Shown piece by piece: positions 26,250 through 36,127 of a stretch of 64,000 nt of DNA. The number at the start of each line of letters is the position of its first letter. The stretch's first letter is position 1. Below the pieces are notes generated by a model. The model did no database searches. It was given only the letters and a program-made list of their open reading frames with translations, and was not told where the DNA came from. The DNA comes from Arthrobacter rhizosphaerae (GTDB lineage Bacteria; Actinomycetota; Actinomycetes; Actinomycetales; Micrococcaceae), in NCBI RefSeq assembly GCF_023062595.1, contig NZ_JALLAN010000020.1:20915-84914 (forward strand). The letters are read 5' to 3'. A program made the position numbers and the translations under genes.

Positions 26250-29200
26250 TTACGGGCATGTCTGCGTTGGTGCGTTGAGCTGCTGTCCCGCCATCCGGAA
26301 ATAACGGGCGGCTGAGTAGGTGCTTCCATGTCCCCACAGATTGCCCGGAGAGCCCCGGAACGTGTAGCTCGCGGCAGTAGAGGTGCAGTTGAGTCCCTGC
26401 AGCGTCCCATTGGTCGCCCACGATCCGCCAGCAGCGGCACAGTTCGCCTGATTGTCCGCCGGGCCCCCGTCGAAGGTGGTCCAGGCACACAGCCCGCCGA
26501 ATTCACCATTGACGCTGAAATAGACGTTTTGTGATGTCCGTCCAGGTGCCATGAGGACGTCACTGCGATGGCCCTCCGAGTCCACGGTGGTAATCAGGAA
26601 TTGGATATTTTGGCCTTCCCTGTCGCCGGCAAAGATTTCACCGCCCCCTGCAGGCAAGACCCCGGACGGACCGTTCCGACCCTCGTCCGGGTACCTGCTG
26701 GACCACTCAAAGCTCGCGATAGGGCGACCGTTTGGTCCCGGGGACGCCACAGTAACGCGGACTTGGGTAGTGCCATGGTGGAATCCATCAGTAATGGCTT
26801 GGAACGGTTTCCCGAAGGGGGCCACGGGATTCGAATCCGTGAAAGGCCCCGGATAGGACTGTCCGTCGACGATGTTGGTGGCTCGTACACCGATGGTGTA
26901 GGTACCGTTGTTCGCCAGGCCGGGGATGACCCTGTTGGCCGGCATGCGGGACACGCCTCCCCCGTTCACCCTGTATTCGTAGACGGTCTCACCGGCAGCA
27001 GCGCCGCCGGTGCTGGCCGGCGCCCCAAAGGAAAGTTGTGCACTGTTGTCCAGCGGATCCGCGTGTACCCCCGTCACGGCGCCAGGCGAACCCACGGCTC
27101 TCCTGGGATCGGAGGGGGCGCTGGCGGGCGAGTAACCCGCCTTGTTCCGGGCGGCAACGGTAAATGTATAGCCTGAGTCGGAGTTGCCAACATTAAAGAC
27201 CGCACTGGTCTGGCTACCCGCGACCACTTGGCTGACGGGAGCATCTCCGGCGTGGGCTGAGACAACCGTGTACTCCGTGACGGCATCACCGTTGCTTGCC
27301 GGCGCGGTCCAGTTAACCTGGATGACCGAGTTGCTGGCACCGGACGTTGCAAGGGTTGTGGTGGGTTTCGCAGGCACAGCGGGAACCCCTGCCGGTGTCT
27401 CAGCGGCCGAGAACGGACTCCAGTCCGAAGGCGTTGGCGCCTTGTTCTTTGCCCGGAGCTGTACACGGTAAGACGTCCCGTTGGCCAGGCCCGTCCAGGT
27501 GTAGCCAAGGCCAGCACCGACCGAACGGACAGCTGCTCCGGAAGGCGGAGCGGGTGATAGCTGCAACTCGTAGTCGCTGATTGCAGAACCGGTTGTTACG
27601 GCGGCCGGCCAGGAGATGGCGAGTTGCCTGTCCCCGAACACCAACACGGGAGCCTGCGGGGCCTCTGGCCGTTGGTCCGGTCTGGCAGGTGCAGAAGTAT
27701 CCGACGCCGGCGAATCTCCAATCCCGTTGACGGCCACCACGGTAAAGGTGTATTCGACGTCGTTCGTCAGGGAACCGATGGTGCAGGTGTTTGTGGGGCA
27801 CAACTGGGAAGCCCCGTTGGTCCCGCTGACCTTGTAGCCGGTGATGGGCGAACCGTTGGCCGCGGGCGGCGTCCAGTTGAGGACCACTGTCCTGTCCCTT
27901 ACTTCGCTTGCAACCGGCGTTCCCGGCTTGTCAGGCTTGGCCTTCACGGTCAGCCGTATCCGTCCATCAGTTTGCCGCTGGGGGTCACCGGTAGCGTCCT
28001 GGATCCTGTAGCGCACCACCATAGTTCCCACAAAGGACGCCAAAGGCTGAACCCTGACACTCTCACCCGATACGGTTGCTGTCCCCTCACCGGTCTCCAC
28101 CACGGAGCTGACCAGCCTGAGCGCTTCGTCCGGGAAAGGGTTCGCATCATTGGAAAGCACGTCGATAACCCGCGCCTCACCTGCTTTGGCTTCAGCCACC
28201 AGGTCGTCATTCGCCACAGGGAGCGGACGGAGCGACGGCGTGAGCACGACTTCCACCGAGCCCGGGGCAGACGCACCGCGGGGATCGGTCACGGTGAGCG
28301 GCAGAACATACGAAAGTTCCGTTGCCTCTCCCGAGGCCTTAATCCTCAGAGTGGTCCCGTCAAGCCTGGTGCTGATTCCCGCGAACTGCTGCTGCCCCAG
28401 CGCTACTTTCAGCTTGCCCTGATCTGCCTCATCAGGGTCCGCCATAAGATCGTTCAACTCCACACTGCTTTCTTCACCCTTGACGATTTCGGCCTTGGTG
28501 GAGGTGAAGCTTGGTGCGTGGTTCCGGGCCGGATCTGGTAGGACGTTGATGCTGATGGTCAGCACCGACGTCAGGGTTTCCGGAGCGTCCAGTGGTCCGT
28601 CAGCAACCTCGAAGGTCATTGAGGCAGGGCCGGAGTAGTCATCGGCCGAGGTAAACACCAAGGTGGCGCCGTCCCTGACGAGGCCCTTACCGTCCGAAGC
28701 CACGGCAGACACCTTGGAATCCACCGTGATCCGAGGGCTGTGGTCCTTCCGGACAACCACGGCGTCGGTGAGATTCACGACGAGCTCTTTGCCGCTGACG
28801 ACCTCCAGAGAGCCTGCATTCTTCAGCGTCGGCCGCTGTTCCAAGGTGCCGGGAACGTGGATGAACGCGGTGGTTGCGAGCCCGTCTAAGTCGGTGGCTG
28901 TGTAAGGAATGATCCTGGCTTGTGGAAGCAGGACCACATTGACGTTTCCGCGTGCTCCCACCGAGGCGTCAGTCGTTCCGCTGCCCAGCGTCACGGTCAA
29001 ATCTGCCGTCACGCCATCAGGATCTTCATCGTTTTTGAGTACTGGAACATCCACGGCGGTCTTTCCGAGGGTCTCTGCGAAGGACACGCGGTCGTCCCTT
29101 GCCACTGGAGCTTTTTTGGGTGCATCCGGGCGGACATCAACCTTGAGCGTGCTGCGGGCAAACCCGCCTTTGCCGTCCGACGCCTGGTAGCGGATGACGA

Positions 29201-32200
29201 GAGCACCGGGCGCGTCCGGCGTCGTAAATTTAATCCTGCCGTCCTCCACGGTGGCGTTTAACGCCTGGTCGGCTTCCACTGCCCCGTTGACGAGGGCGAG
29301 TGCATCGCCGTCCGGATCGGAATCGTTGCGCAAGACATCGACTGCGACGTCTCTTCCAGGCAAGGCCACTATTTCGTCGTCGACCGTGATCGGCTGCTGG
29401 TTGTTCGTGCTCGCGGCGCCGATTCCCACCGTAACCGTGGCGGTATTCCGGACGCCCATGGCGTCCTGGACGACGTAGCTGAAGCTGTCCTGTCCGGAGG
29501 CCTTGCTTGCCGCTTTGTATTCCAGATAAGTTGCACCCACCGTGGCTGTTCCCTGGGCAGGTGCCTTATCGAGCCCGATGAGGGACACGGAATCCCCATC
29601 GGGGTCGATGCCGTCCAGCGGGACCTGGATTCTGGTGGTGCTTCCGGCAATGGTCCGTGCCGTGAGGTTTTTGGGTTCCGGCCGGGAGTTCTGCTCCGCT
29701 CCCCCGCCCTTGATGCGAATGGTGACCTGCGCGGATGCTTCCTGTCCATCAGGTCCCGCCACAACATAGATGCCGTGAACAGTCTTGGCTTGGGGGCCTG
29801 CCTTGAACCTAAGCACGTCGCCCGAGACTCCAAGGAGCCCGTCAGCCTCAGCCACGGATTGGGCCAACTGAGGCTTCAGCGCAAGCGGCGCACCATCGGG
29901 GTGACTGTCATTCAGGAGCACAGGCACCGTTGCGACGTCGTTGACCCGTACGGTAATTTCATCTGCCACAGCCCGGGGCGGTTGCAGCTTAGCCGGGGCC
30001 TTCACGGGTTGCACCGTCACTTCACCAATGGACGTCTCCCGGCCGTTGGATACGGTGTAGGTGAACGTCTCAGGCACCGTCGCTCCGCGCACGTCAGTCA
30101 CGCGCAGCACGTGGTGGTCCACTATCGCCACGGACAACGGTGACCCGGCAGGAAGCCTGACGGACTGGATGACCAGGACTCCGCCGGCAGGATCAGTATC
30201 GTTGGCAAGGGCGTCCACAAGGGTTTGTCCGCCTTGTGGGAGCCGTGCGACGTCCCGGACTGCAACGGGGGCACCATTGGATCCCCCGTTGGAAACGTCA
30301 ATCCGGACCAGGCCAAGCTGGCTGGCTGGTCCATTCGTCACCTGGTAGGTCACGTAATAGGTGCCTGCTGCTGCCGCCCTGAAAAGGAATGATCCGGCGT
30401 CGAACTGAGGCGTCACAGTGGCAGATGCAGGCCCATCGGCGCGGGCAAGACGCAGCGAACCACCTGCCGGATCCAGGTCGTTCTCCAGCGGAAGTATTAC
30501 CGCGTCCTCGCCGGCCACGACACTGACATGGTCAGGGTTTGCTACCGGCGGCAGGCTGGCCCTGGGACGCACGTCAACCGTTATTTTGCCCTGGGTAGAC
30601 TCCCGCCCATCGGAGACTGTGAGGGTCACCTCTTTTTGCCCCAACGACGTCCCGATGTCCTGGAACTGGAGAAGTCCGTCCGGGCGGGCCTGGACCTGGT
30701 CGCGGCCGTTGTCCGCTACGGCTGCTGTCAGGATCAGATCATCGCCGTCGGGGTCCGTCCAGTCGGACAGTACGTTCTGGCTGATGGCCTTGCCCTGCTC
30801 CACAAGAATGACGGTCTTCCGTTTCTGCACAGGCGGGCCGTTTTCGGAGGCTTGCCGAACATTGACGGTGATTTTTGCCTGGGCATTTTTTCCTCGCCCG
30901 TCCTCCACCTGGTAGCCAAAAGCCGAAGAGCCGGAGGCGTCTGCCGGAACAGCTATCTGCATTGCGGAGCCGTTATAGATCGGCTGCACAGTTCCAACGC
31001 CCGGACCCGTACCGACGACGCCTGCTGTCAGCATGTCGCCGTCGGGATCTGAATCATTGTCCAAAGGTGTCAGGAGTGTGGTCTTGCCAGGGCGCACACC
31101 GTACACGTCATCCTGTGCGTTCGGTTTGCGGTTTTCCTGGCTGCGGTCCGGCAACTGGTTCAAAGGATTCTGGTCAGCGGAGTCGTCCTTCTCTTCCTCA
31201 GACCTGTTGGGGGGAATCTGCAGGTCCTGCCAGTTATTGACGAGCTGCATCTCCTGCTGAACGAGCCACACGTTGCCGCCGTTCGTGTCATTGAGCACCA
31301 CGATGCTCCGGTTTACCCGGAAGACCAGTTCTGATTTGTCATCGGCGTTGGGCACGTCTGAGCGCTTATCGTAAGTGCTGTCAGCGCAATCCCGAACGTA
31401 TTTGTTGCTCTTGCTCCAGGCGGCATGCACGCACCCTTCCAGCTGAACCGGGCGCGCAGGGATGCCGACGGCAGAAGCCTCCAGCGCGAGAAGCTGAGCA
31501 CCGTTCAATGGCTGCTCCAGCAGGGCGGCCGGCGTTGCCACCGCAACAAAGTTACTCGCCGTACCTGGCTGTTGCAGCCTGGCCCCCTTCCCGTTCGGGA
31601 GGTCAACCACCTGGCCACCGGGTAGAAACAGCCGGCCGGCGTCCGGGTCCAGTAACACAGCCTGGGAACCAACTGTCGTGAGCTCAAGGTTCTTTGCCCC
31701 GGATAGATCTGCATAACTGATGCTGGATTTCGCACCCTCGGTGCCGTCAGGGTTTACTTCAATCCGGGTAACCTGATCGGCCCCGGGTTCCGCGATGTAG
31801 ACGGCCCTGTCAGCCCCGACGAGGGCTTGGAGGTCCTTGGCGCCAGTTACCGCAGGCGGTTGGGAATCCCTGCTGAAGGCCCCGATGGTCTGCTCAGTGG
31901 CTACCCAGGCGTCCCCGCTGGAGTCGTCACTGAGAACATAGACCCCCTCGGCAACTGCGGCTGTTATGCCCCGTGGCAGCTTCAATGGTGTCTGCAGAGT
32001 CACGGCGGCAGGGTCAATGGGGGTAAGGGAGGTCCCGTCGTCCACGAATACATCGCCGGCCTGCTGGATCACGTCGAAGCCGTTTCCGGGAGGAGTGACG
32101 CCTGCGTCCAAGGTCTGGGACGGATAATTCAGCCGTGCGGTCATGGAGATACTCTTGTTCGTCACCCATACTCCGCCATCGTTCAGGTCTACGTCGGCAG

Positions 32201-32315
32201 AACGTACGCCTGGATGAATAACGGCAAGGGTTGCCAGTACGGCCGCGACGGCCGAAAAGCCTGTCACCTGCAGCAACCTGTTGTACTTGCGCAGGCTCAA
32301 GGTTGGTGATGGCAT
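26250..32315 (-). CDS. Giant surface-anchored Ig-like/FN3 repeat protein
   Basis: A 2021-residue protein, probably the largest product in the window. A membrane helix (about 16-35) anchors it with the bulk outside. Residues 40-370 look beta-propeller-like. About eleven Ig/cadherin-like repeats of roughly 95 residues follow (to about 1460), each with a variant of NDSDPDGDxL, where the Asp cluster could bind calcium. Four to five fibronectin type III domains follow (WTPP, SWPAA, NWTAP signatures). The C-terminal 90 residues contain three Cys. ATG 32313-32315 gives MPSPTLSLRKYNRLLQ. There is no sortase motif and no secretion partner nearby. Its function is unknown; adhesion or envelope scaffolding is likely. 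Confidence 0.85.
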   Translation of the reverse strand: MPSPTLSLRKYNRLLQVTGFSAVAAVLATLAVIHPGVRSADVDLNDGGVWVTNKSISMTARLNYPSQTLDAGVTPPGNGFDVIQQAGDVFVDDGTSLTPIDPAAVTLQTPLKLPRGITAAVAEGVYVLSDDSSGDAWVATEQTIGAFSRDSQPPAVTGAKDLQALVGADRAVYIAEPGADQVTRIEVNPDGTEGAKSSISYADLSGAKNLELTTVGSQAVLLDPDAGRLFLPGGQVVDLPNGKGARLQQPGTASNFVAVATPAALLEQPLNGAQLLALEASAVGIPARPVQLEGCVHAAWSKSNKYVRDCADSTYDKRSDVPNADDKSELVFRVNRSIVVLNDTNGGNVWLVQQEMQLVNNWQDLQIPPNRSEEEKDDSADQNPLNQLPDRSQENRKPNAQDDVYGVRPGKTTLLTPLDNDSDPDGDMLTAGVVGTGPGVGTVQPIYNGSAMQIAVPADASGSSAFGYQVEDGRGKNAQAKITVNVRQASENGPPVQKRKTVILVEQGKAISQNVLSDWTDPDGDDLILTAAVADNGRDQVQARPDGLLQFQDIGTSLGQKEVTLTVSDGRESTQGKITVDVRPRASLPPVANPDHVSVVAGEDAVILPLENDLDPAGGSLRLARADGPASATVTPQFDAGSFLFRAAAAGTYYVTYQVTNGPASQLGLVRIDVSNGGSNGAPVAVRDVARLPQGGQTLVDALANDTDPAGGVLVIQSVRLPAGSPLSVAIVDHHVLRVTDVRGATVPETFTYTVSNGRETSIGEVTVQPVKAPAKLQPPRAVADEITVRVNDVATVPVLLNDSHPDGAPLALKPQLAQSVAEADGLLGVSGDVLRFKAGPQAKTVHGIYVVAGPDGQEASAQVTIRIKGGGAEQNSRPEPKNLTARTIAGSTTRIQVPLDGIDPDGDSVSLIGLDKAPAQGTATVGATYLEYKAASKASGQDSFSYVVQDAMGVRNTATVTVGIGAASTNNQQPITVDDEIVALPGRDVAVDVLRNDSDPDGDALALVNGAVEADQALNATVEDGRIKFTTPDAPGALVIRYQASDGKGGFARSTLKVDVRPDAPKKAPVARDDRVSFAETLGKTAVDVPVLKNDEDPDGVTADLTVTLGSGTTDASVGARGNVNVVLLPQARIIPYTATDLDGLATTAFIHVPGTLEQRPTLKNAGSLEVVSGKELVVNLTDAVVVRKDHSPRITVDSKVSAVASDGKGLVRDGATLVFTSADDYSGPASMTFEVADGPLDAPETLTSVLTISINVLPDPARNHAPSFTSTKAEIVKGEESSVELNDLMADPDEADQGKLKVALGQQQFAGISTRLDGTTLRIKASGEATELSYVLPLTVTDPRGASAPGSVEVVLTPSLRPLPVANDDLVAEAKAGEARVIDVLSNDANPFPDEALRLVSSVVETGEGTATVSGESVRVQPLASFVGTMVVRYRIQDATGDPQRQTDGRIRLTVKAKPDKPGTPVASEVRDRTVVLNWTPPAANGSPITGYKVSGTNGASQLCPTNTCTIGSLTNDVEYTFTVVAVNGIGDSPASDTSAPARPDQRPEAPQAPVLVFGDRQLAISWPAAVTTGSAISDYELQLSPAPPSGAAVRSVGAGLGYTWTGLANGTSYRVQLRAKNKAPTPSDWSPFSAAETPAGVPAVPAKPTTTLATSGASNSVIQVNWTAPASNGDAVTEYTVVSAHAGDAPVSQVVAGSQTSAVFNVGNSDSGYTFTVAARNKAGYSPASAPSDPRRAVGSPGAVTGVHADPLDNSAQLSFGAPASTGGAAAGETVYEYRVNGGGVSRMPANRVIPGLANNGTYTIGVRATNIVDGQSYPGPFTDSNPVAPFGKPFQAITDGFHHGTTQVRVTVASPGPNGRPIASFEWSSRYPDEGRNGPSGVLPAGGGEIFAGDREGQNIQFLITTVDSEGHRSDVLMAPGRTSQNVYFSVNGEFGGLCAWTTFDGGPADNQANCAAAGGSWATNGTLQGLNCTSTAASYTFRGSPGNLWGHGSTYSAARYFRMAGQQLNAPTQTCP

Positions 32316-32430
32316 GGCAGAAAGACCCCCGGTCAGAAAACGTGCAGGATCCAATTACACCAACAACTGCACTAAATGTGCTAACCGTCCATTAGTAACT
32401 ATGTGCAAAGTAACCATGTGCGGGGCGTCA

Positions 32431-32449
32431 TTAACTTAGCCTAGGCTTA
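32431..32449 (+). promoter_or_regulatory. Iron box (DtxR/IdeR operator), probably leaderless promoter
   Basis: TTAACTTAGCCTAGGCTTA matches 14 of 19 bases of the DtxR consensus TTAGGTTAGCCTAACCTAA and is itself nearly palindromic. Within it TAGGCT (32442-32447) is a TANNNT -10 hexamer 7 bases before the ATG at 32455. No ribosome site lies in between, which suggests a leaderless transcript repressed by iron-bound DtxR. Confidence 0.75.
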
Positions 32450-32454
32450 CTTCC

Positions 32455-33294
32455 ATGACGTCACTTCCCGCTGCCACCTCCGCGACGCGCAACTCGCGCC
32501 CCCAGACTGTCCTCACAGTTCTCCGGCGCGAAGAGCTGTCACCGCATATGGTGCGGATCATCGTCGGGGGTGACGGGTTTTCCAGCTACACCAATAACGC
32601 GTTCGAGGACCGGTATGTGAAGATCGCCTTCCCTCAGCCGGGGGTGGCCTATGACGAGCCGCTGGATCTGTGGAAGGTCCGCGAAACAATGCCCCGCGAG
32701 CAGTGGCCCTACACGCGGACCTATACCGTCCGTTGGGTGGATGCAGCGGCCCGTGAACTGGCCATTGATTTCGTCGTCCACGGGGACGAAGGACTGGCAG
32801 GCCCTTGGGCGGCGACAGCGTTGCCCGGCGACACCATCATCTTCACCGGCCCGGGCGGCGGGTACAACCCGGATCCCGCAGCCGATTGGTACCTTTTCGC
32901 GGGCGATGAGGCCGCACTGCCTGCCATTGCAGCTGCTATCGAATCCCTGCCGGAAGATGCGCTGGGCAAGGCCTATCTCGAGGTAGACAATGAGGCCGAC
33001 ATCCAGGCAGTGGCGGCGCCTGCAGGGGTAGAGCTGAACTGGCTCCAGCGTCGAGGCACGCCCGCGGGTTCGAGCGAACTCCTCATCGATGCTGTACGGA
33101 ACGGCGAGTGGCTGAACGGGCGCGTACACGTGTTCGCCCATGGGGAACGGGGCTACATGAAGGCACTGCGGGATGTGTTTTTCGTCCAGCGTGGCCTCGA
33201 GCGTTCCCAGGTTTCCCTGTCCGGCTACTGGGCTAAGGGAAGAGTGGAAGATGACTTCCAGGCCGAGAAACAGCTCCCCATTGGAAAGATCTGA
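32455..33294 (+). CDS. Siderophore-interacting protein (FAD/NAD(P)H ferric reductase)
   Basis: A 279-residue ViuB/SIP-family flavoenzyme that releases iron from siderophores by reduction. The FAD-binding half has RTYTVRWVD and VVHGDEGLAGPWA; the C-terminal SIP half has FAGDEAALPAIAAAIESLP, typical of the family, and ends with SGYWAKGRVEDD. The iron box just upstream indicates repression when iron is plentiful, and a DtxR-type gene is at 8983-9678. No siderophore synthesis or uptake genes are in the window. Confidence 0.93.
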   Translation: MTSLPAATSATRNSRPQTVLTVLRREELSPHMVRIIVGGDGFSSYTNNAFEDRYVKIAFPQPGVAYDEPLDLWKVRETMPREQWPYTRTYTVRWVDAAARELAIDFVVHGDEGLAGPWAATALPGDTIIFTGPGGGYNPDPAADWYLFAGDEAALPAIAAAIESLPEDALGKAYLEVDNEADIQAVAAPAGVELNWLQRRGTPAGSSELLIDAVRNGEWLNGRVHVFAHGERGYMKALRDVFFVQRGLERSQVSLSGYWAKGRVEDDFQAEKQLPIGKI

Positions 33295-33352
33295 GTGGTG
33301 GAGGTCCGGAGCTGACACCTCCTAAGCCACGCCTCCTACGCGACGCTGCAAA

Positions 33353-34837
33353 CTAGCGGCGTCGCGCCCTCCTGCGCTCATTGCTCGCCAGGTTCCGTGT
33401 GAGCGGTCTGGCCAAGGTGTCACCCAAGACGATTCCCGCGGCCACGCCCAGGACGATAGCACCGGCGTTCAGCATTCCGCCGGCCCCGATGAGGATCTGC
33501 GATTCCTCGAGGGTCAGAACGTACATGGAGCGGAATATGGTCAAGCCGGGAAGCAGGATCAAAGCAGCAGGGACTGCTACCACCAACTGGGGAGCTCCCA
33601 TTTTCAGCGCCACCACGCGTCCCAAAAGGCCTATGATCACCGCTGCCACAGCCGGGGAAAACCTATCGCCGACGCCGAATGCAGTGGCCCCCCACAGAAC
33701 CAGATAACCGACGACGCCGACCCCGGCAGTAGGCAGCAGGAGCTTCCAGGCTGTTTGTTCGGTGATACCGATGGCCAGTACAGCAACGGCTGTAAGAATA
33801 ATCAGCGCCCACCACTCATACGCCGGTGGGAATGTTTCTGTTACTTCGATTTCTTCCATGCCGGTGACGGTACCCACTACTAATGCGACGGCAATTCCCG
33901 CGACCAGCGCACCGAAGGTCAGGACTGTGGAGAGGAATCGACCCGCGGCAGTCACCGGGAATCCGTTAATGGCGTCTTGGACCGATGAGACGAGTCGGCC
34001 CGTGGGAAGCAGCAGCAAAATACCTCCGACCACGACGATAGCCGGCTCGATCGGTACGCCGAACTGATCCAGCAGCAGCGCTATGAACGTCACGACAAAG
34101 GCGCAGGACGCTGTGATGAAGAAGTCCGGTACCCGCCGCTTGCTAAGCTGGCGCGCCAGCAGGCTGATGAGCAGGTTGGAAAGAAAAGCAATCCCAGAGG
34201 CGCCCACTCCGCCACCAAGGATTCCCACGAAAACGGCCGAGAACACCCCGAAGGCGACTGTCACCATCCAGCGCGGATAAGGCTTGGAGCTGTGGATGAT
34301 CTCATCGAGACGACGGACAGCCTCGTCCCGTCCCACACCGCCCGCCACGACGTCCGTTACCAACTGGTGCACCTGGGCGAGCCCTGCATAGTTGTTGGTC
34401 CATGATCGGACCACGCGAAGAAGGGAGATGGGGGTCTGATCCTTGGGTGCATAGTTGATCGCGACGGACTGGTTGGTGATGTCCACCTCGATGTTCTTCA
34501 GTCCCAAGGCAGCGGTTACTGCAATGATGCTTGTTTCCACCTCGAGGGCACCGGCACCGTAACGGAACATCGATTCAGCCAGGTGCAGGGCAAAGTCGAT
34601 TGTCTTGCGGGCGGATGTGTCCACCCCGCCAACCTGGATCATCGGGTTGGCGTAAGGGCTTCCCGCCAGCCGGTCAACGATACTCAGGGGTGCCGTGGGC
34701 GGATTCTCCCCCTGAACGAGCCGTCGCAGCATGCGCTTGGCAGCAACATTCTGCTGCAGTTGTGATGGCGAGAGCGGTTCAGTTTTGGGCAGCCCGTCCG
34801 TGTGCGGCTTCCGCCGGCCGTCTGTTTCCTTTGTCAT
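33353..34837 (-). CDS. thrE: Threonine/serine exporter family protein (ThrE)
   Basis: A 494-residue inner-membrane exporter related to Corynebacterium ThrE, which exports L-threonine and L-serine. The N-terminal 190 residues are soluble (ThrE part 1; LHLAESMFRYGAGALEVE), followed by about ten transmembrane segments including the ThrE_2 half. The end is a basic tail (RRRARRR). ATG 34837 is preceded by GGGAGGGAGG. It starts 45 bases after the femX stop, so femX-thrE may be one operon. The role in serine overflow is notable given the nearby glycine/serine operon. Confidence 0.9.
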   Translation of the reverse strand: MTKETDGRRKPHTDGLPKTEPLSPSQLQQNVAAKRMLRRLVQGENPPTAPLSIVDRLAGSPYANPMIQVGGVDTSARKTIDFALHLAESMFRYGAGALEVETSIIAVTAALGLKNIEVDITNQSVAINYAPKDQTPISLLRVVRSWTNNYAGLAQVHQLVTDVVAGGVGRDEAVRRLDEIIHSSKPYPRWMVTVAFGVFSAVFVGILGGGVGASGIAFLSNLLISLLARQLSKRRVPDFFITASCAFVVTFIALLLDQFGVPIEPAIVVVGGILLLLPTGRLVSSVQDAINGFPVTAAGRFLSTVLTFGALVAGIAVALVVGTVTGMEEIEVTETFPPAYEWWALIILTAVAVLAIGITEQTAWKLLLPTAGVGVVGYLVLWGATAFGVGDRFSPAVAAVIIGLLGRVVALKMGAPQLVVAVPAALILLPGLTIFRSMYVLTLEESQILIGAGGMLNAGAIVLGVAAGIVLGDTLARPLTRNLASNERRRARRR

Positions 34838-34855
34838 TCGGCCTCCCTCCCTGGC

Positions 34856-34885
34856 GTTGACGCTGACTTGGTTGACGCTGACTTA
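34856..34885. repeat. 15-bp tandem duplication overlapping the femX stop codon
   Basis: GTTGACGCTGACTT followed by G (34856-34870) and the same 14 bases followed by A (34871-34885) lie back to back. The second copy ends on the femX stop codon, like the WXG100 case. Confidence 0.92.
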
Positions 34886-35971
34886 ATAGAACTGCTGTCC
34901 TGTCCGACGGGTGTAGAGCTGGCGGGCCACGCGTTCTCCGGCCGTCATCCACGCCTTGTATTTCAAGGGGTTCAGGATCTGGTCATAGCAACCCACGAAG
35001 TCCGTCACCGTCTTGCTGAAGCTGGTCTTGAAGAGCCCCAGGCCGTGGAACGGATTGGAGGTGTCCTTGAGCTGGTCACTGGGAGGAGTCCCGCAGAAAT
35101 CGTATTCAGTGCATCCAAGGTTCTTAAGCTGGTTGATTGCTGTCCACTGCACCAGATGCGAGTCGCCGTACTGGTTCCGTTTCTGCAGTGACCCGCCGTC
35201 CTTGTACGTTCCTTTGCGCCCGTAGTTGACCACGAATGCCCCTACGGAAGGAACTCCGTTTTCGTAGACGAAGAGCATCCGGCCTTGACCCCTGTTGATG
35301 AAATTGGTCCAGAATTGCCGGTAGTACTCGAACTCACGGACCCGCACCTGGGATTTAGCTTCGACAGTGGTTGTCATAAGCGAATACATGGCCTTGAAGT
35401 TTTCGTCGCTGGGTTCCACGTTCTGCACTTCGACACCCTCACGGATGGCACGGCGCACAGCGTTCCGGCCACGGGAATGCAGATTTCGCAACAACTCGTT
35501 CGGCTCCGGGGAGATGTCCAGCAAGGCAGTGGAATCGTTGGGCTGCAGGTTGTGCGTCTTGCTCAGACCTGCACTCTCGATGACTTGGCGCGCATGGTCG
35601 GACAGGACAATGTCGGGCTCGATCTTCACGGTAAAGACGCCCAGCTTGGCCCTCTTGACCAGATCGGCGTTTGCTGAGGCTATACCAGGGATGTCCTCGA
35701 CGTCAGCAACATCCGGGCCCTTGATGAGGTACCAGATCTTGCCCAGCAGGGGAATGGCCTTCTCCAGCGCCAGGTTATAGCTGGTGTAGTCGGCGGTCTC
35801 ATACACCAGGTGCAGGGGCTTCCAGCCGAAGTGCTGCTTGACTTCGGCGAAGGCCTCGGACTGCAGCAGATTTCCACCATTGGGATTTGCAGTCACATGG
35901 TTGTCCCAGTTGGCAATCTCCTCGGCGGAGGCAAAGCGGGCAGTAAATTCTCGCAAGTCTGCGGTGTCCAA
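34883..35971 (-). CDS. FemA/FemB/FemX-type peptidoglycan bridge aminoacyltransferase
   Basis: A 362-residue GNAT-like enzyme that adds amino acids from tRNA to lipid II to build the interpeptide bridge. Visible features are NLLQSEAFAEVKQHFGW near 33-49, RGRNAVRRAIREGVEV near 170-185, and GDSHLVQWTAINQLKNLG with YDFCGTPP near 270-300. Micrococcaceae have A3alpha/A4alpha peptidoglycan with bridges, which fits. The start is TTG 35969-35971, chosen for length; no strong ribosome site is seen, so the first few residues are uncertain. Confidence 0.87.
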   Translation of the reverse strand: MDTADLREFTARFASAEEIANWDNHVTANPNGGNLLQSEAFAEVKQHFGWKPLHLVYETADYTSYNLALEKAIPLLGKIWYLIKGPDVADVEDIPGIASANADLVKRAKLGVFTVKIEPDIVLSDHARQVIESAGLSKTHNLQPNDSTALLDISPEPNELLRNLHSRGRNAVRRAIREGVEVQNVEPSDENFKAMYSLMTTTVEAKSQVRVREFEYYRQFWTNFINRGQGRMLFVYENGVPSVGAFVVNYGRKGTYKDGGSLQKRNQYGDSHLVQWTAINQLKNLGCTEYDFCGTPPSDQLKDTSNPFHGLGLFKTSFSKTVTDFVGCYDQILNPLKYKAWMTAGERVARQLYTRRTGQQFY

Positions 35972-36127
35972 TCGTTGCGTTCAGTCTGGCGGCTAATCCC
36001 AGGCGTGCAGCCTCAAGTGTATCGGCCGACCCTGACGCAAGGAGGCCACCACGTCCGCTGAACGGAACCTGGCCGTCAAGGGTGGGTCTTCCTTGACTCT
36101 CCACGGCAGCATGGCAAGGGTTGAAAC

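Noticed and set aside
33300..33322. GGAGGT/ACCTCC stem between the SIP and thrE genes as a terminator
   Set aside because: Only 6 bp with an 11-base loop and no T-run; too weak to call.
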